This document shows positions 1-9,099 of a stretch of 64,000 bases of DNA, in pieces; within the stretch, counting starts at the first letter, position 1, and each line of letters starts with the position of its first letter. Origin of the DNA: Verrucomicrobiota bacterium (GTDB lineage: Bacteria > Verrucomicrobiota > Verrucomicrobiia > Limisphaerales > UBA9464); contig JAFLEF010000027.1 of the NCBI GenBank assembly GCA_017309115.1, forward strand, positions 32,885 through 96,884, in the 5' to 3' direction. The position numbers were made by a program, and so were the translations under genes. The notes under the pieces are model-generated. The model was given only the letters and a program-made list of their open reading frames with translations. It made no database searches and was not told the origin of the DNA.

Positions 1-2143
1 AGCCATGACGGGCCACGGGAATGGGTGGACCGGCCGGAAACAGATTGAGATCGCCACTCGCGGCCAAGAGCGAATCGCGCAAGGTTTCTGCCTCCAAGCG
101 ACGCATCGGGAAGCGCGCAAGCCAGCGATGGTCGGGATCGCGCTGTTCGGCGACAGCGTGAACGCTGGATTGCCGGTAGGTGCGAGAGGTGACGATCAGA
201 CGTTGGAGGCGTTTGAGCTTCCAATCGTGTTCCATGAAATCGGCGGCCAGCCAGTCGAGCAGTTCCGGGTGAGTGGGTGGTTCGCCCAGATGCCCGAAGT
301 CACCGGACGTGCGGACCAGTCCCTGACCAAAATGGTGCTGCCAGAATCGATTCACCAGTACCCGGGCCACCAACGGATGGCGTCCGCTGGTGAGCCATTG
401 AGCGTAAGCGAGGCGTCGTCCGGAGGTGGACTTCCCGGAACGGGCCGAAGCGATGGCGGCTTCCAATGAGCCGAGCGGAGCGAGCACTTCGAGTTCGTCC
501 GGACGCACGACTTCCCGGGGCTGATCGTGATCCCCGCGGTGATGGCGTACGGTTTCCGGAACTCGGTCGGCGACCTCGGTGAGGGCCATCACGAATCCTT
601 CGGGCGGCTTGGTGGAACGGATCTGATTCGCTTCGGCGCGCTTGGCGGTGACCTTTTTGTTGCCCTCCGGATCATAGAGATCCAGGGAGTACCGGACATC
701 GGCGCTGGGGTACTTCTTGAACAGTTCCTTTTGCTCCGCGGTGCGATTGCCGGGTTCGGTGTTGCGGGCGATCCGGACGGTTTCACGGAGCTCCTCGGGC
801 AATAGCGCTAGCTGTTTCTCGAAGGCTTGATCGAGCAGTTCCTTGTGCAGTTGGTCGGCGGCGGAATCGAGAGTTCGGGCTTCGGCTTCGATGGCTTCGG
901 CTCGAGCTCGGTCTTCGGCGGAGTAGAGGGAATACTGGCGTTCCCCCGGAGCCCGCCATTCCTTCCAGTTCAACGCCGGTTCGAAGATGGCCCGCAAGCG
1001 AAAGTAGTCGGCCTGGGAAATGGGATCGTACCGGTGATCATGACATTGGGCACAACCCACGGTGAGTCCGAGAAAGGCGGACGAAACCACCTTGAGCGTC
1101 TCGGCCATGACCTGGTTTCGGGCGAGGTTGGGATCTGGCGGTCCGTCTCCCGTGCCATCGGGAACCTGCCGAAGAAATCCGGTCGCAATGAGAGCTTCGC
1201 GGCGGGCCGGATCGGCCAGGGCGGCCTGGGTGTCGGCATGATGAGCGGAGGCTAGTTCGTCGCCGGCGAGTTGTTCGGCAATGAACTCGTTCCAAGGCTG
1301 GTCGGTGTTGAACGACTGAATGACATAGTCTCGGTAACGCCACGATTGCGCCCGGACGGAGTCGGCTTCGACAAAGCCGTTGGAATCCGCGTAGCCGGCG
1401 ATGTCGAGCCAGTGGCGACCCCAGCGTTCGCCATATTGCGGTCGGGCCAGATAGCGATCCACCAATCGCTCGAAAGCGTCCGGCGCTGAATCTCCCACGA
1501 ACGCTTCGACTTCTTCGGGCGTGGGCGGCAGACCAAGCAGATCCAACGACACGCGGCGAATCAACGTCCGGCGATCTGCCGGTGGGGCAAACGATAGGCC
1601 GGTTGCGTCGTGACCGAGGGCGACCCAAGCGTCGATGGGATTGGGCTCTCGATTCGAAGGGGGTGACGCTTTAGTGATCGGCTGAAACGACCAGAACGTG
1701 CGGTCTTCCTCAGTCAGATAGAATCCTCGCGGCAGTGACTCGGGCTCAGGTCGGAGCGTGGGGGCACCCTGCCGGATCCATTCCGCGATCCGCTCGAGCT
1801 CGGCGGGCGTGGGACCCTTGCCGCCCTTGGGCATTTTCCCGTCGCGAATCACCGTCAGTAGCGCGCTGCGATCCGGGTCTCCGCTGACCAACAAGGCGCC
1901 GTCGGCGTCTGTCTGATGCGGGACCATGAATCGTCGGAGTCGGAGGTCCAAGCCGGCCTTGGGATTCTCGGATTCGCCGTGGCAGTGAAAGCAATGCGCC
2001 TTGAGAATCGGGCGGATGTGAACCTCGAAGTTCAGGTTCGTCGAGGTGGCCGCCTCGGTGGGGGCAAGGCCCATCAGGACGGTTAGTCCCAGACCGCCAC
2101 CAGTTCGGACCAACCGGCGAATGAATCGGAAGCGCAAGGTCAT
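1..2143 (-). CDS. DUF1549/DUF1553 cytochrome c-type secreted protein (3' end outside window)
   Basis: Partial gene; about 714 codons are visible and the C-terminus lies before base 1. The N-terminus (residues 1-32) is a basic/hydrophobic signal peptide. A CFHCH haem-binding motif at residues 51-55 fits the planctomycete-type cytochrome c (PSCyt1) domain, and a second CAQCH motif lies at 364-368 within the DUF1549 region (RRVSLDLLGLPPTPEEVEAF near 196-215). A DUF1553 region follows from about residue 560 (LVNRFWQHHFG). These families are abundant in Planctomycetes and Verrucomicrobia and are thought to be exported redox proteins linked to polymer degradation; no reaction is established. The ATG at 2143 overlaps the stop of the upstream ceramidase-like gene (ATGA), so the two are probably translationally coupled. 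Confidence 0.9.
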   Translation of the reverse strand, partial: MTLRFRFIRRLVRTGGGLGLTVLMGLAPTEAATSTNLNFEVHIRPILKAHCFHCHGESENPKAGLDLRLRRFMVPHQTDADGALLVSGDPDRSALLTVIRDGKMPKGGKGPTPAELERIAEWIRQGAPTLRPEPESLPRGFYLTEEDRTFWSFQPITKASPPSNREPNPIDAWVALGHDATGLSFAPPADRRTLIRRVSLDLLGLPPTPEEVEAFVGDSAPDAFERLVDRYLARPQYGERWGRHWLDIAGYADSNGFVEADSVRAQSWRYRDYVIQSFNTDQPWNEFIAEQLAGDELASAHHADTQAALADPARREALIATGFLRQVPDGTGDGPPDPNLARNQVMAETLKVVSSAFLGLTVGCAQCHDHRYDPISQADYFRLRAIFEPALNWKEWRAPGERQYSLYSAEDRARAEAIEAEARTLDSAADQLHKELLDQAFEKQLALLPEELRETVRIARNTEPGNRTAEQKELFKKYPSADVRYSLDLYDPEGNKKVTAKRAEANQIRSTKPPEGFVMALTEVADRVPETVRHHRGDHDQPREVVRPDELEVLAPLGSLEAAIASARSGKSTSGRRLAYAQWLTSGRHPLVARVLVNRFWQHHFGQGLVRTSGDFGHLGEPPTHPELLDWLAADFMEHDWKLKRLQRLIVTSRTYRQSSVHAVAEQRDPDHRWLARFPMRRLEAETLRDSLLAASGDLNLFPAGPPIPVARHG

Positions 2144-3564
2144 GGAGCGGCGTTCGCGGGTCGGACGGCGAGTTCTTCGAGGAGCTTCACGGCAACCTCA
2201 ACGAGTTGCTCACCGGAACCGGCGGCGCAGCGGGCGCTGATCGGTTCGTAGTTTCCCTCGGCGTAGCTGCGGCGGTCGGGAATGTAGCCAATGCTGCCGT
2301 TGGCCAGTTCGGCGAGGAACGTTTGGCGGAAGGGCGAACGTCGTTTCAGAGCCAGGCCGAGTTCCACGAAGATCTCACCGGGAAGACTCACCCAAGCGAG
2401 TTCGTTTCCCAGCGCGATGACTTGGACTTCCACCTCCAGCGGACGGCCTTCCCGCGCGGCTACGTCGAGAACCTGGTAGGCCTTGACCAGTTTCAGGAAG
2501 TTTTCTCGGGTGCGATCATTGCCGGTTCGGACGGTCAGGCGGGCTTCGGTGACTTCCTCCGGGGCGATGGGTGCGAGCGGCAATGCCACCGTGGTGGAAC
2601 GGACTTGCAACCGCGCTCGGGGAACGGGTCGGAGGGATTTCTCCGCAAGGAAGACGCTGGCGGCCAAGATGGTTCCGAGTCGTTCGGCTTCGGCGCGGGT
2701 GGATTGCTGGCGCACCCAATTGACGTCGAGGTGATTCAGGTTGCCGCAGGTGCCATTGGCAAAGAGCGTCACGCAGTTGGTCCCGTGATAGTCCGCTAGC
2801 CGCCGACTCAGCGCTCCCGGAAAATCCGCCGAGAATTGGGTGCCACCCACGGTGTCGGGGTGCATGGCGAAGTTCACGAATGCGGCGACGGCAGGAACCA
2901 GTTGGGCGGGCGGGTGGGGAGGTTCAATCAGCAGCAGTCCGACCTTGGGATCCGTGGGACCTGCCGGCAACATGACGTTGGGATTCAGCTTTCCGGGATT
3001 CCACGCCACCGAACCATCCTGGAGATAGAACCGGCGGTTGAAGGCGAGCTGGTCGCAGCGTCCGGTGGCCGCACTCAGATGCACGGGACTTTGCTGCGCC
3101 TGGGCGCGAGCGACGGCTTCGGCGATAAGCGTTGGCAAGTGATCCGAATAGGCGGTGGTGACGGCATTGGTGGCGGTGGTGGTGTCGCTGAAGAGCGCGC
3201 CGCGCCGACCCCGATCGGTGAGTTCGGGGCCGGTATGAGCGTGGGTGGCGGAGATCAGGACGTTGCTGCCGGGAATACCCGTGCGGCGTTCGATTTCGCT
3301 GCGGGCTTCGCGGGTCAGCGAGAACGTAGTGGTAATCAGGTCCAAGGTGACCCAGGCGACGGTGTTGGTGCCGTCCTGAAGAACGAGCGCCTTGGCATAC
3401 AGGTCGTCCAGCGTGCCTTCGGCGTTCCGAGCGTGATAGTAACCCGCCAGGGGTGCTCCGGCGGGTGGCGTGATGACCACCTGTGCTGCGCCAGCTCGCC
3501 ACTCTGGTTCAGCGGCGGCAGCGGTGGCCCATGCGACGAACAGGCCCCCAATTGAGTTCCTCAT
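2140..3564 (-). CDS. Neutral/alkaline ceramidase-like secreted hydrolase
   Basis: About 474 aa, starting at MRNSIGGLF, which gives a clean signal peptide ending near AAAEPEW; an upstream in-frame start would put a basic, non-signal stretch in front. The N-terminal two thirds match the neutral/alkaline non-lysosomal ceramidase N-terminal family: a GAAQVVITPPAGAPLAGYY opening, a metal-site-like ATHAHTGPE motif and an NFAMHPDT motif. The C-terminal part has LPGEIFVELGLALK and ends shortly after, so it is shorter than full two-domain ceramidases. Family knowledge suggests hydrolysis of an amide or ester outside the cytoplasm, but in this phylum the substrate is unknown and need not be ceramide. 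It is the first gene of a coupled pair with the DUF1549 protein (4-bp overlap). Confidence 0.82.
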   Translation of the reverse strand: MRNSIGGLFVAWATAAAAEPEWRAGAAQVVITPPAGAPLAGYYHARNAEGTLDDLYAKALVLQDGTNTVAWVTLDLITTTFSLTREARSEIERRTGIPGSNVLISATHAHTGPELTDRGRRGALFSDTTTATNAVTTAYSDHLPTLIAEAVARAQAQQSPVHLSAATGRCDQLAFNRRFYLQDGSVAWNPGKLNPNVMLPAGPTDPKVGLLLIEPPHPPAQLVPAVAAFVNFAMHPDTVGGTQFSADFPGALSRRLADYHGTNCVTLFANGTCGNLNHLDVNWVRQQSTRAEAERLGTILAASVFLAEKSLRPVPRARLQVRSTTVALPLAPIAPEEVTEARLTVRTGNDRTRENFLKLVKAYQVLDVAAREGRPLEVEVQVIALGNELAWVSLPGEIFVELGLALKRRSPFRQTFLAELANGSIGYIPDRRSYAEGNYEPISARCAAGSGEQLVEVAVKLLEELAVRPANAAP

Positions 3565-3744
3565 CCGACGAAATCCCCAGGGACGATGAGCGGGAGGCAT
3601 GCCGTCGAGACTGACTCCCGACCCGTGGGATGGCGAGCCTTCGAGCGAAGTCGCCTTCGCGGACTCACGAAGGGAAGGGAGCGAATTCGAATTCCGGCGG
3701 TCACCTTGGCCGACCCTCAACGGTGCTCCTTCCAAGCGCCTGCC

Positions 3745-4938
3745 TTAGTTCTCCCGGGCGGAAGATTCGGTATCCGGAGAGTCCGCCAGATCGAGTTCGG
3801 TCTGTTGGGGCGGCTCCGGCGTCTCCGCGGCTTCCGCGGTCGGCGGGGGTGTGTAACCCGGCGGCAGGGGGGTATCCAAAAGGTCCCGCTGCCAGGGCAG
3901 CAGATCCTGCCACTCTTGCGGATCCCCGCGACCCAGGGCCATGAGGGTTCCGCGGGCGGCGATGATGGTGGGGTCGATCCCCAGTTCCTTGGCGCGCACG
4001 TCCCGGCGAATGCGGAGTTCTTCGGCGTAATCCAGTTCCTTGCGGGTCATTCTCCGGCTGACCACGCGAATGTGCTTGGGGCGTTTGGCGAGCGGGACGG
4101 CCAAGCCTTGTTGCACGGCTTCCAGAACTCCCTGTTTGCGGCGGGGAGTGAGATAAGGCGGCAATCGCACCGCACGGTGTCCTCCGCGGGAGGCTTGGTC
4201 CGCCACGGCGCAAAGGGTTTCGTGCTTGAGAATGAAAAACGGCGGACGACCGGTGCGTAGAGCGTCCCGTTCCCGCCAGTGCCAGAGTTCCCGGAGAACG
4301 GCCAGGCCGGTTTCATCGAGTTTGTCGTGACCCCGGATCCGCCAGATCGTGTCGGGATTGTCACGGTCGGGACGGGCGGCATCCCGAATGATCCGCTGAC
4401 AAATCTGCCGGTGCCACTCGGTCCGTCCCAACTCCGCTAAGCGGGCGCCCAGCAAGGTTCGCAGCGGATTGAGATACCGGACGTCGTTCAGCGCGTAGGT
4501 GACCATCTTTTCGGTCAGCGGACGACGGCCCCAATTAGCCTTTTGGGATCCCTTCTCCAACCGCAGGTCAAGGTACTTGGAGAGGACGTCGTTTAAGCCG
4601 AACTTCGCTTCACCCAGCAGACGAGCCGCCCACATGGTGTCAAAGATGGCGGTGGGCTTGTAGTGGTGGCCCGTGAAGAGCAGGTGAAGATCGTAGTCGG
4701 CCGCGTGGAAAATGATCTCATGGCGATCAAACGCCTCCCAGATCGGCTCGAGATGAACATCAGCGAGGGGATCGACCAATCGCTCTTCGCCGGGAATGGC
4801 GACCTGAAGCAGGCACAGTTTTTCCGGATACGCATGGAGACTGTCCGCTTCGGTGTCCACCGCCACCCAAGGAGCGGCGTGCACCCGGGCGGCAAAGTCG
4901 TTGAGTTCAACCGCAGTGTGAATCACCGTCCCGACCAT
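3745..4938 (-). CDS. rnd: Ribonuclease D-like 3'-5' exonuclease
   Basis: 397 aa from the ATG at 4938 ([15 protein letters not shown]); the longer in-frame start adds a non-homologous arginine-rich stretch. DEDD exonuclease motifs are visible: Exo I VAVDTEAD (D28, E30), Exo [11 protein letters not shown] (D81) and Exo [12 protein letters not shown] (Y148, D152), which is the DEDDy arrangement. An HRDC-type helical domain follows at roughly 210-290 ([20 protein letters not shown]). The last ~50 residues are Pro/Glu-rich and probably disordered. The family trims 3' ends of tRNA and other small RNAs in the cytoplasm. It is divergent from kdsA with a ~105-bp gap. Confidence 0.9.
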   Translation of the reverse strand: MVGTVIHTAVELNDFAARVHAAPWVAVDTEADSLHAYPEKLCLLQVAIPGEERLVDPLADVHLEPIWEAFDRHEIIFHAADYDLHLLFTGHHYKPTAIFDTMWAARLLGEAKFGLNDVLSKYLDLRLEKGSQKANWGRRPLTEKMVTYALNDVRYLNPLRTLLGARLAELGRTEWHRQICQRIIRDAARPDRDNPDTIWRIRGHDKLDETGLAVLRELWHWRERDALRTGRPPFFILKHETLCAVADQASRGGHRAVRLPPYLTPRRKQGVLEAVQQGLAVPLAKRPKHIRVVSRRMTRKELDYAEELRIRRDVRAKELGIDPTIIAARGTLMALGRGDPQEWQDLLPWQRDLLDTPLPPGYTPPPTAEAAETPEPPQQTELDLADSPDTESSAREN

Positions 4939-5043
4939 CTTCGAGTTTGTCGCGGTCGCCAAGAGTTGAAGTTGCCCGAGGGGGCGAACTGCCCGAAAAA
5001 AAGTGGATGGCACCCGGACCGGGAACTTCCGAGGGTTCCGCCC

Positions 5044-5880
5044 ATGCAACGTGACCCTTCGTCAACCGTTCCTGCCTTGTGGCGAACTTTAAATTCTCCC
5101 CGGACCTTTTTCCTGATTGCTGGTCCCTGTGTGTTGGAGAGTGAGGAATTGGCTTTGGGTATTGGGAAGAAATTGAAGCAACTGTGTGCCCATCTGGGAA
5201 TTACGTATATTTTCAAGGCTAGTTACGACAAGGCCAACCGGTCCTCCGGAACGTCGTTTCGGGGGCCGGGAATTCAAGAAGGGCTGGCGGCCCTGGGCCG
5301 GATTCGCACGCACCTGGGAGTGCCGGTGCTGACCGATATCCACGGTCTGGAGCAGGTCGAACCTGCGGCGGAAGTCTGTGATGTGCTGCAGATTCCGGCG
5401 TTTTTGTGTCGTCAGACAGACCTGATTCACCGGGCGGTCGCCTCCGGAAGGATCGTGAACATCAAAAAGGGGCAGTTTCTGGCCCCGGAAGACATGGCCA
5501 ACGTCGCGACCAAGGCGGCATCGGCGGCTCCCGAGGGTCAGCCCAAGCTCTTGTTGACCGAACGCGGCACCAGCTTTGGGTATCACAATTTGGTGGCGGA
5601 CATGCGCAGCCTGCCGATTCTCGGCCGGCTCGGGTATCCGGTGGTCTTTGACGCCACCCATTCGGTGCAATTGCCCGGTGGGGGTGGCGATCGATCGAGC
5701 GGACAGCGGGAGTTTGCGCCCGTTTTGGCCCGCTGCGCCGTGGTGGCCGGAGCCCGCGGATTGTTCATTGAGACGCACCCTCGACCCGACGAAGCCCTTA
5801 GCGACGGGCCCAACATGATTCCGCTGGCCGAGATGGGAAGATTGCTCCGCCAACTCGTGCGGCTCCGAAAGGCCCTTTGA
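5044..5880 (+). CDS. kdsA: 3-deoxy-8-phosphooctulonate synthase (KDO-8-P synthase)
   Basis: 278 aa, the usual length, from the ATG at 5044. Condenses phosphoenolpyruvate with arabinose 5-phosphate to make KDO-8-phosphate for the LPS inner core. Family motifs are seen in order: [11 protein letters not shown] near the N-terminus, [12 protein letters not shown] (PEP-binding basic residues), [23 protein letters not shown]-like [52 protein letters not shown] and [16 protein letters not shown]. The DGPN end motif is intact. Its presence means the organism makes LPS or a KDO-containing glycan. It is followed directly by the convergent tspO gene. Confidence 0.96.
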   Translation: MQRDPSSTVPALWRTLNSPRTFFLIAGPCVLESEELALGIGKKLKQLCAHLGITYIFKASYDKANRSSGTSFRGPGIQEGLAALGRIRTHLGVPVLTDIHGLEQVEPAAEVCDVLQIPAFLCRQTDLIHRAVASGRIVNIKKGQFLAPEDMANVATKAASAAPEGQPKLLLTERGTSFGYHNLVADMRSLPILGRLGYPVVFDATHSVQLPGGGGDRSSGQREFAPVLARCAVVAGARGLFIETHPRPDEALSDGPNMIPLAEMGRLLRQLVRLRKAL

Positions 5881-5887
5881 CCGGCGG

Positions 5888-6403
5888 CTAGCGGTTGAGC
5901 TGCCAGAGGGTGAAGTTGAGGAAGCCGGCGAAGCTGACCCAAGCGAAGTACGGCAGAAACAGGAGTCCGGACCAACGATCGATTTGATAGAACCAGCCCA
6001 TGGTCAGTCCGATCAGGAACCACAGCACGGTGATTTCGCCGAAGGCGAGGTCCGGACGTTTGAGTCCGAAGAAGATCAGGCTCCAGGCGGCGTTGAAGAG
6101 GAGTTGTAGGCAGTAGAGGCCCAGCGGTCCCCACTGTTGGGACCAACCGCCCTTTCGCCAGATCCGCCAGGCGGCGAGGGCCATGGTGGCATAGAGGTAC
6201 GTCCAGACCGGTCCGAATACCCAACTGGGAGGATTCCACGAGGGCTTCTGCAAACGGGCGTACCAGTCGCCTGGCCCGGCTTGGGATCCGATGGCGGCGG
6301 CGGCAAAGGTGACCACGAGCCAGCCCAACCCGGCCGCGAGACTCAATCCCAGGGAAGGGGAACTCGTCGAGGAACGGGAATTGTCCGAGTCGGCGGCCGT
6401 CAT
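5888..6403 (-). CDS. tspO: TspO/MBR family membrane protein
   Basis: 171 aa from the ATG at 6403; an upstream in-frame extension overlaps the divergent PQQ gene and has no family similarity. Five transmembrane segments are evident. Characteristic TspO motifs are KPSWNPPSWVFGPVWTYLY, the W-x-L-I-F-F-G motif after LLFNAAW, and the C-terminal PYFAWVSFAGFLNFTLWQLN. The family binds tetrapyrroles, cholesterol and related ligands and has regulatory roles in stress or photosynthetic gene control; the ligand here cannot be read from sequence. A Ser-rich ~25-residue N-terminal extension precedes the first helix. Confidence 0.92.
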   Translation of the reverse strand: MTAADSDNSRSSTSSPSLGLSLAAGLGWLVVTFAAAAIGSQAGPGDWYARLQKPSWNPPSWVFGPVWTYLYATMALAAWRIWRKGGWSQQWGPLGLYCLQLLFNAAWSLIFFGLKRPDLAFGEITVLWFLIGLTMGWFYQIDRWSGLLFLPYFAWVSFAGFLNFTLWQLNR

Positions 6404-6479
6404 GACCCAGCATTGGCACAGAAGGTCGAAAGGCAACAGGTTCTGCTTGCTGGCGCCCACAACGATGATCCTTTGAGGG

Positions 6480-7736
6480 ATGATACGATGGTTGTGGGGG
6501 CTGCTCTTGATCGGCCTATGGATGCAGGGGCGGGCGGCAGACACGTGGCCCCAGTGGCGGGGTCCCACCCGGGATGGTCAAGTTTCCGGACCCGCGTGGC
6601 CGGAAACACTTCAAGGAGCGGCGCTGACCCAACGCTGGCAGGTGAGTCTCGAGCCCGGCTACTCAGGGCCCATTGTGACGCCGGATCGGGTCTTCACGAC
6701 CGAGACCGTCGATAAAAAGCTCGAACGAGTTCGGGCCTTGGACCGAACTACGGGTCGGGAGCTGTGGCGGCAGGAATGGGAAGGGGCGATGAGCGTGCCG
6801 TTCTTTGCCCGCTCCAATGGGGATTGGATTCGAGCGACGCCCGCCTGGGATGGGGAGACGCTCTATGTGGCGGGAATGCGGGATGTATTGGTGGCGTTGG
6901 ATGCTCAAACCGGAGCGGTTCGCTGGCGAAAAGACTTTGTGGAGGAGTTGAAGTCCCCGGTACCGGCGTTTGGGTTTGTTTCGTCGCCGTTGGTCGTGGG
7001 CGATGCGCTTTATGTGCAGGCGGGCGGGGGCGTGATGCGCTTGGAGAAAGCCACCGGGAAGATTGTTTGGCGCAGCTTGGAATCCACCGACGGCATGATG
7101 GGCAGCGCCTTTTCGTCACCGATGTTGGCGACGGTCGCCGGCCGACCGCAGTTGATTGTGCAAACCCGGACAGAATTGGTCGGCTTGAATCCGGAGTCCG
7201 GGGCGGTCCTGTGGCAACAGCCCGTGGAAGCGTTTCGCGGCATGAACATCCTGACTCCCACTGCGGTGGGAAATCGGATCTTCACCAGTGCCTACGGCGG
7301 AAAGACCCTGGCCTACGACATTCAGGAAACCAACGGAAGTTATCGGGCCGAACCCGCCTGGGAGTTCAAGGCGCAGGGCTACATGACCTCTCCGGTCATC
7401 GTCAACGGGTTCGCCTACCTGCATCTGCGCAATCAACGCGCCCTCTGTATCAATGTGGCGACGGGCCAGGAGCAATGGACCACCGGGGATTCCTTCGGGA
7501 AGTACTGGAGTCTGGTTGCCCAGGGAGATCGGATCCTGGCGCTGGACCAAAAGGGTGAGTTGCTCCTGCTGCGGGCGAATCCGGAGAAGTTTACCCTCAT
7601 TGACCGACGCAAGGTCAGCGAAGAGGAATCTTGGGCGCACGTGGCCGTGGTGGGTGAAGACGTCTATATCCGGGACCTGAAGGGACTGACGGCGTGGGTT
7701 TGGTCGGCGACTCCGGCCAAGTCCGCAGCGCGGTAA
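6480..7736 (+). CDS. Secreted PQQ-type beta-propeller protein (BamB-like fold)
   Basis: 418 aa with an N-terminal signal peptide (MIRWLWGLLLIGLWMQGRAAD). The mature part begins WPQWRGPTRDG, the opening seen in many PVC outer-membrane PQQ-like repeat proteins, and contains repeated propeller-blade motifs such as LYVAGMRDVLVALDAQTGAVRW and LYVQAGGGVMRLEKATGKIVW. These Trp-docking repeats are the same fold as BamB and quinoprotein dehydrogenases, but no quinoprotein catalytic features were identified, so an enzymatic role is not claimed. The gene ends just before a strong bidirectional hairpin shared with the convergent FKBP gene. Confidence 0.87.
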   Translation: MIRWLWGLLLIGLWMQGRAADTWPQWRGPTRDGQVSGPAWPETLQGAALTQRWQVSLEPGYSGPIVTPDRVFTTETVDKKLERVRALDRTTGRELWRQEWEGAMSVPFFARSNGDWIRATPAWDGETLYVAGMRDVLVALDAQTGAVRWRKDFVEELKSPVPAFGFVSSPLVVGDALYVQAGGGVMRLEKATGKIVWRSLESTDGMMGSAFSSPMLATVAGRPQLIVQTRTELVGLNPESGAVLWQQPVEAFRGMNILTPTAVGNRIFTSAYGGKTLAYDIQETNGSYRAEPAWEFKAQGYMTSPVIVNGFAYLHLRNQRALCINVATGQEQWTTGDSFGKYWSLVAQGDRILALDQKGELLLLRANPEKFTLIDRRKVSEEESWAHVAVVGEDVYIRDLKGLTAWVWSATPAKSAAR

Positions 7737-7756
7737 CCGGGGACTGGAAAACGAAA

Positions 7757-7797
7757 ACGGCGGAATCGGGGCACCCGATTCCGCCGTGTCTTTTTCT
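7757..7797. terminator. Bidirectional intrinsic terminator between convergent genes
   Basis: A perfect 13-bp inverted repeat (arms 7758-7770 and 7774-7786, 3-nt loop) is followed on the plus strand by a T-rich tract (7791-7795) and on the minus strand by the complement of an A-rich tract (7748-7756). It sits between the convergent PQQ-propeller and FKBP genes and can terminate both. Confidence 0.88.
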
Positions 7798-7811
7798 CTC
7801 AGCTCTCAGCT
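7796..7811 (-). repeat. Heptanucleotide repeat, two units (AGCTGAG class)
   Basis: Read on the minus strand this is AGCTGAGAGCTGAGAG, i.e. two tandem AGCTGAG units. The same 7-mer repeat occurs in three tandem units at 60894-60916, and a T-variant runs at 61029-61059. All three are intergenic. Confidence 0.6.
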
Positions 7812-7826
7812 GGTTTGCAACGAGCC

Positions 7827-8519
7827 TTACTTCTCGATCGAGAGCAGTTCCACGTCGAACACAAGAGCGGTGTTGGGACCGATCTTCGGCGGTGCCCCTT
7901 GTTCGCCGTAGGCGAGCTTGGCCGGGATCACGATCTGCCATTTGTCGCCTTCCTTCATCAGTTGGAGCGCTTCCGTCCATCCGGGGATCACACCATCCAC
8001 CGGGAACGTCACGGGTTCTTTGCGGTCGACCGAGCTGTCGAACACGGTCCCGTCGGGCAGGGTGCCGTGGTAGTGGACCTTGACGGTGTCCTTGGGTCCG
8101 GGGGACTTGCCGGAACCGCTCTTGATCACCTTGTACTGCAGGCCGGACGCGGTGGACTTGACGCCGTCCTTCTTGGCGTTGGCGGCGAGGAATTCCTCGG
8201 AGGCCTTGATGTTCTTCTCGCCATCGACCGCCTGCTTGGCCTGCATTTTGGCCATCATCTGATCACGGAACGCGGTCATCACGTCCTTGATTTCAGCGTC
8301 GGTCATGCCGGGTTTGCCGGCGAGGGCGTCGGCCAATCCGGCGGCGAGGGCTTTCGGATCCACTTCGACTCCCTGGCTCCGCATGCTAGAACCCATCTGG
8401 GTTCCGATGGCGTAGCTGAGGCGCTGTTGCGGGTCCTTTAGATCCGGGGCGTTTTGGGCGAACAGCGGAGTGGCCATGCCAAGCGCTGCCAGGAGAACGG
8501 TGAGGGAAGTAGATTTCAT
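7827..8519 (-). CDS. FKBP-type peptidyl-prolyl cis-trans isomerase (FkpA/Mip-like)
   Basis: 230 aa with a signal peptide (MKSTSLTVLLAALGMATPLFAQ), so periplasmic or outer-membrane associated. An all-helical FKBP_N dimerisation region spans about 25-125 (LSYAIGTQMGSSMRSQG, followed by long Lys/Ala helices). The FKBP catalytic domain follows (TASGLQYKVIKSGSGKSP, VHYHGTLPDGTVFDSS, VIPGWTEALQLMKEGDKW, AYGEQGAPPKIGPNTALVFDVELL). This two-domain plan is that of Mip, FkpA and FklB chaperone-isomerases that help fold exported proteins. Active-site aromatic residues and the GTLxDGxVFDSS motif are intact. Confidence 0.94.
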   Translation of the reverse strand: MKSTSLTVLLAALGMATPLFAQNAPDLKDPQQRLSYAIGTQMGSSMRSQGVEVDPKALAAGLADALAGKPGMTDAEIKDVMTAFRDQMMAKMQAKQAVDGEKNIKASEEFLAANAKKDGVKSTASGLQYKVIKSGSGKSPGPKDTVKVHYHGTLPDGTVFDSSVDRKEPVTFPVDGVIPGWTEALQLMKEGDKWQIVIPAKLAYGEQGAPPKIGPNTALVFDVELLSIEK

Positions 8520-8679
8520 TAATAGTGCGCCCGGACATGCCAGAGGCGCCGATGGCAGCCTTGCAGGTCTTCCGTCCGGGTCAAATTCTCAATTTTGGTC
8601 CGAGGGGACTGTGAACCTTGGTCTAGGAGACGGCGGTGGTGATTGCCTGTTGGGACGGGTTCGTTACCCTCGGTCCGTC

Positions 8680-9093
8680 ATGCGCGTTACCCGACTCCAT
8701 CACACCCGCTACCGCCTCAACGACCTGGAACGTTCGGTGAAGTTCTATCGCGAGGTCCTGGGGTTGGAGGAGGTTCGGCGGCACAAGTCTCCGCGGGGGT
8801 CGGAACTGGTCTTCCTGAAGGCGCCGGAAAGTGAGGCGCTCATCGAACTCTGCCATTTTCCCAGTTCCGGCCCGGTCGAAGTGCAGCCCGACCTGACTCA
8901 TCTGGCTTTTGAGGTCAGTTCGCTGGAAGCCTTCGGCAAACACTTGGAGACTTTGGGGCTCAAATACTCGGATGGCCCACACTACAAGCCGGATGGCTCG
9001 GGTGGGTTTGCCTTCGTTGATGCGCCCGAAGGGTACGAAGTGGAATTGATACAACGTAGTCCGGAGGCGCAGGCCGGCCGAGCCACTTACTGA
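8680..9093 (+). CDS. VOC-family protein, lactoylglutathione lyase-like
   Basis: 137 aa from the ATG at 8680 (MRVTRLHHTRYRLNDLERSVKFY). It has the two betaalphabetabetabeta modules of the vicinal oxygen chelate fold. Likely metal ligands are His in the first strand (LHHTRYRL), Glu in ALIELCHF, His in LTHLAFEV and Glu in GYEVELIQ, the order found in glyoxalase I. Glyoxalase I detoxifies methylglyoxal as its glutathione adduct, but close VOC relatives do other reactions, so only the family is firm. It ends 6 bp before folP and may be transcribed with it. Confidence 0.82.
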   Translation: MRVTRLHHTRYRLNDLERSVKFYREVLGLEEVRRHKSPRGSELVFLKAPESEALIELCHFPSSGPVEVQPDLTHLAFEVSSLEAFGKHLETLGLKYSDGPHYKPDGSGGFAFVDAPEGYEVELIQRSPEAQAGRATY

Positions 9094-9099
9094 ATTCAC

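Noticed and set aside
4663-5043. N-terminal extension of KdsA
   Set aside because: The upstream in-frame stretch is antisense to the RNase D gene and dissimilar to KdsA; the ATG at 5044 gives the usual 278-aa protein.
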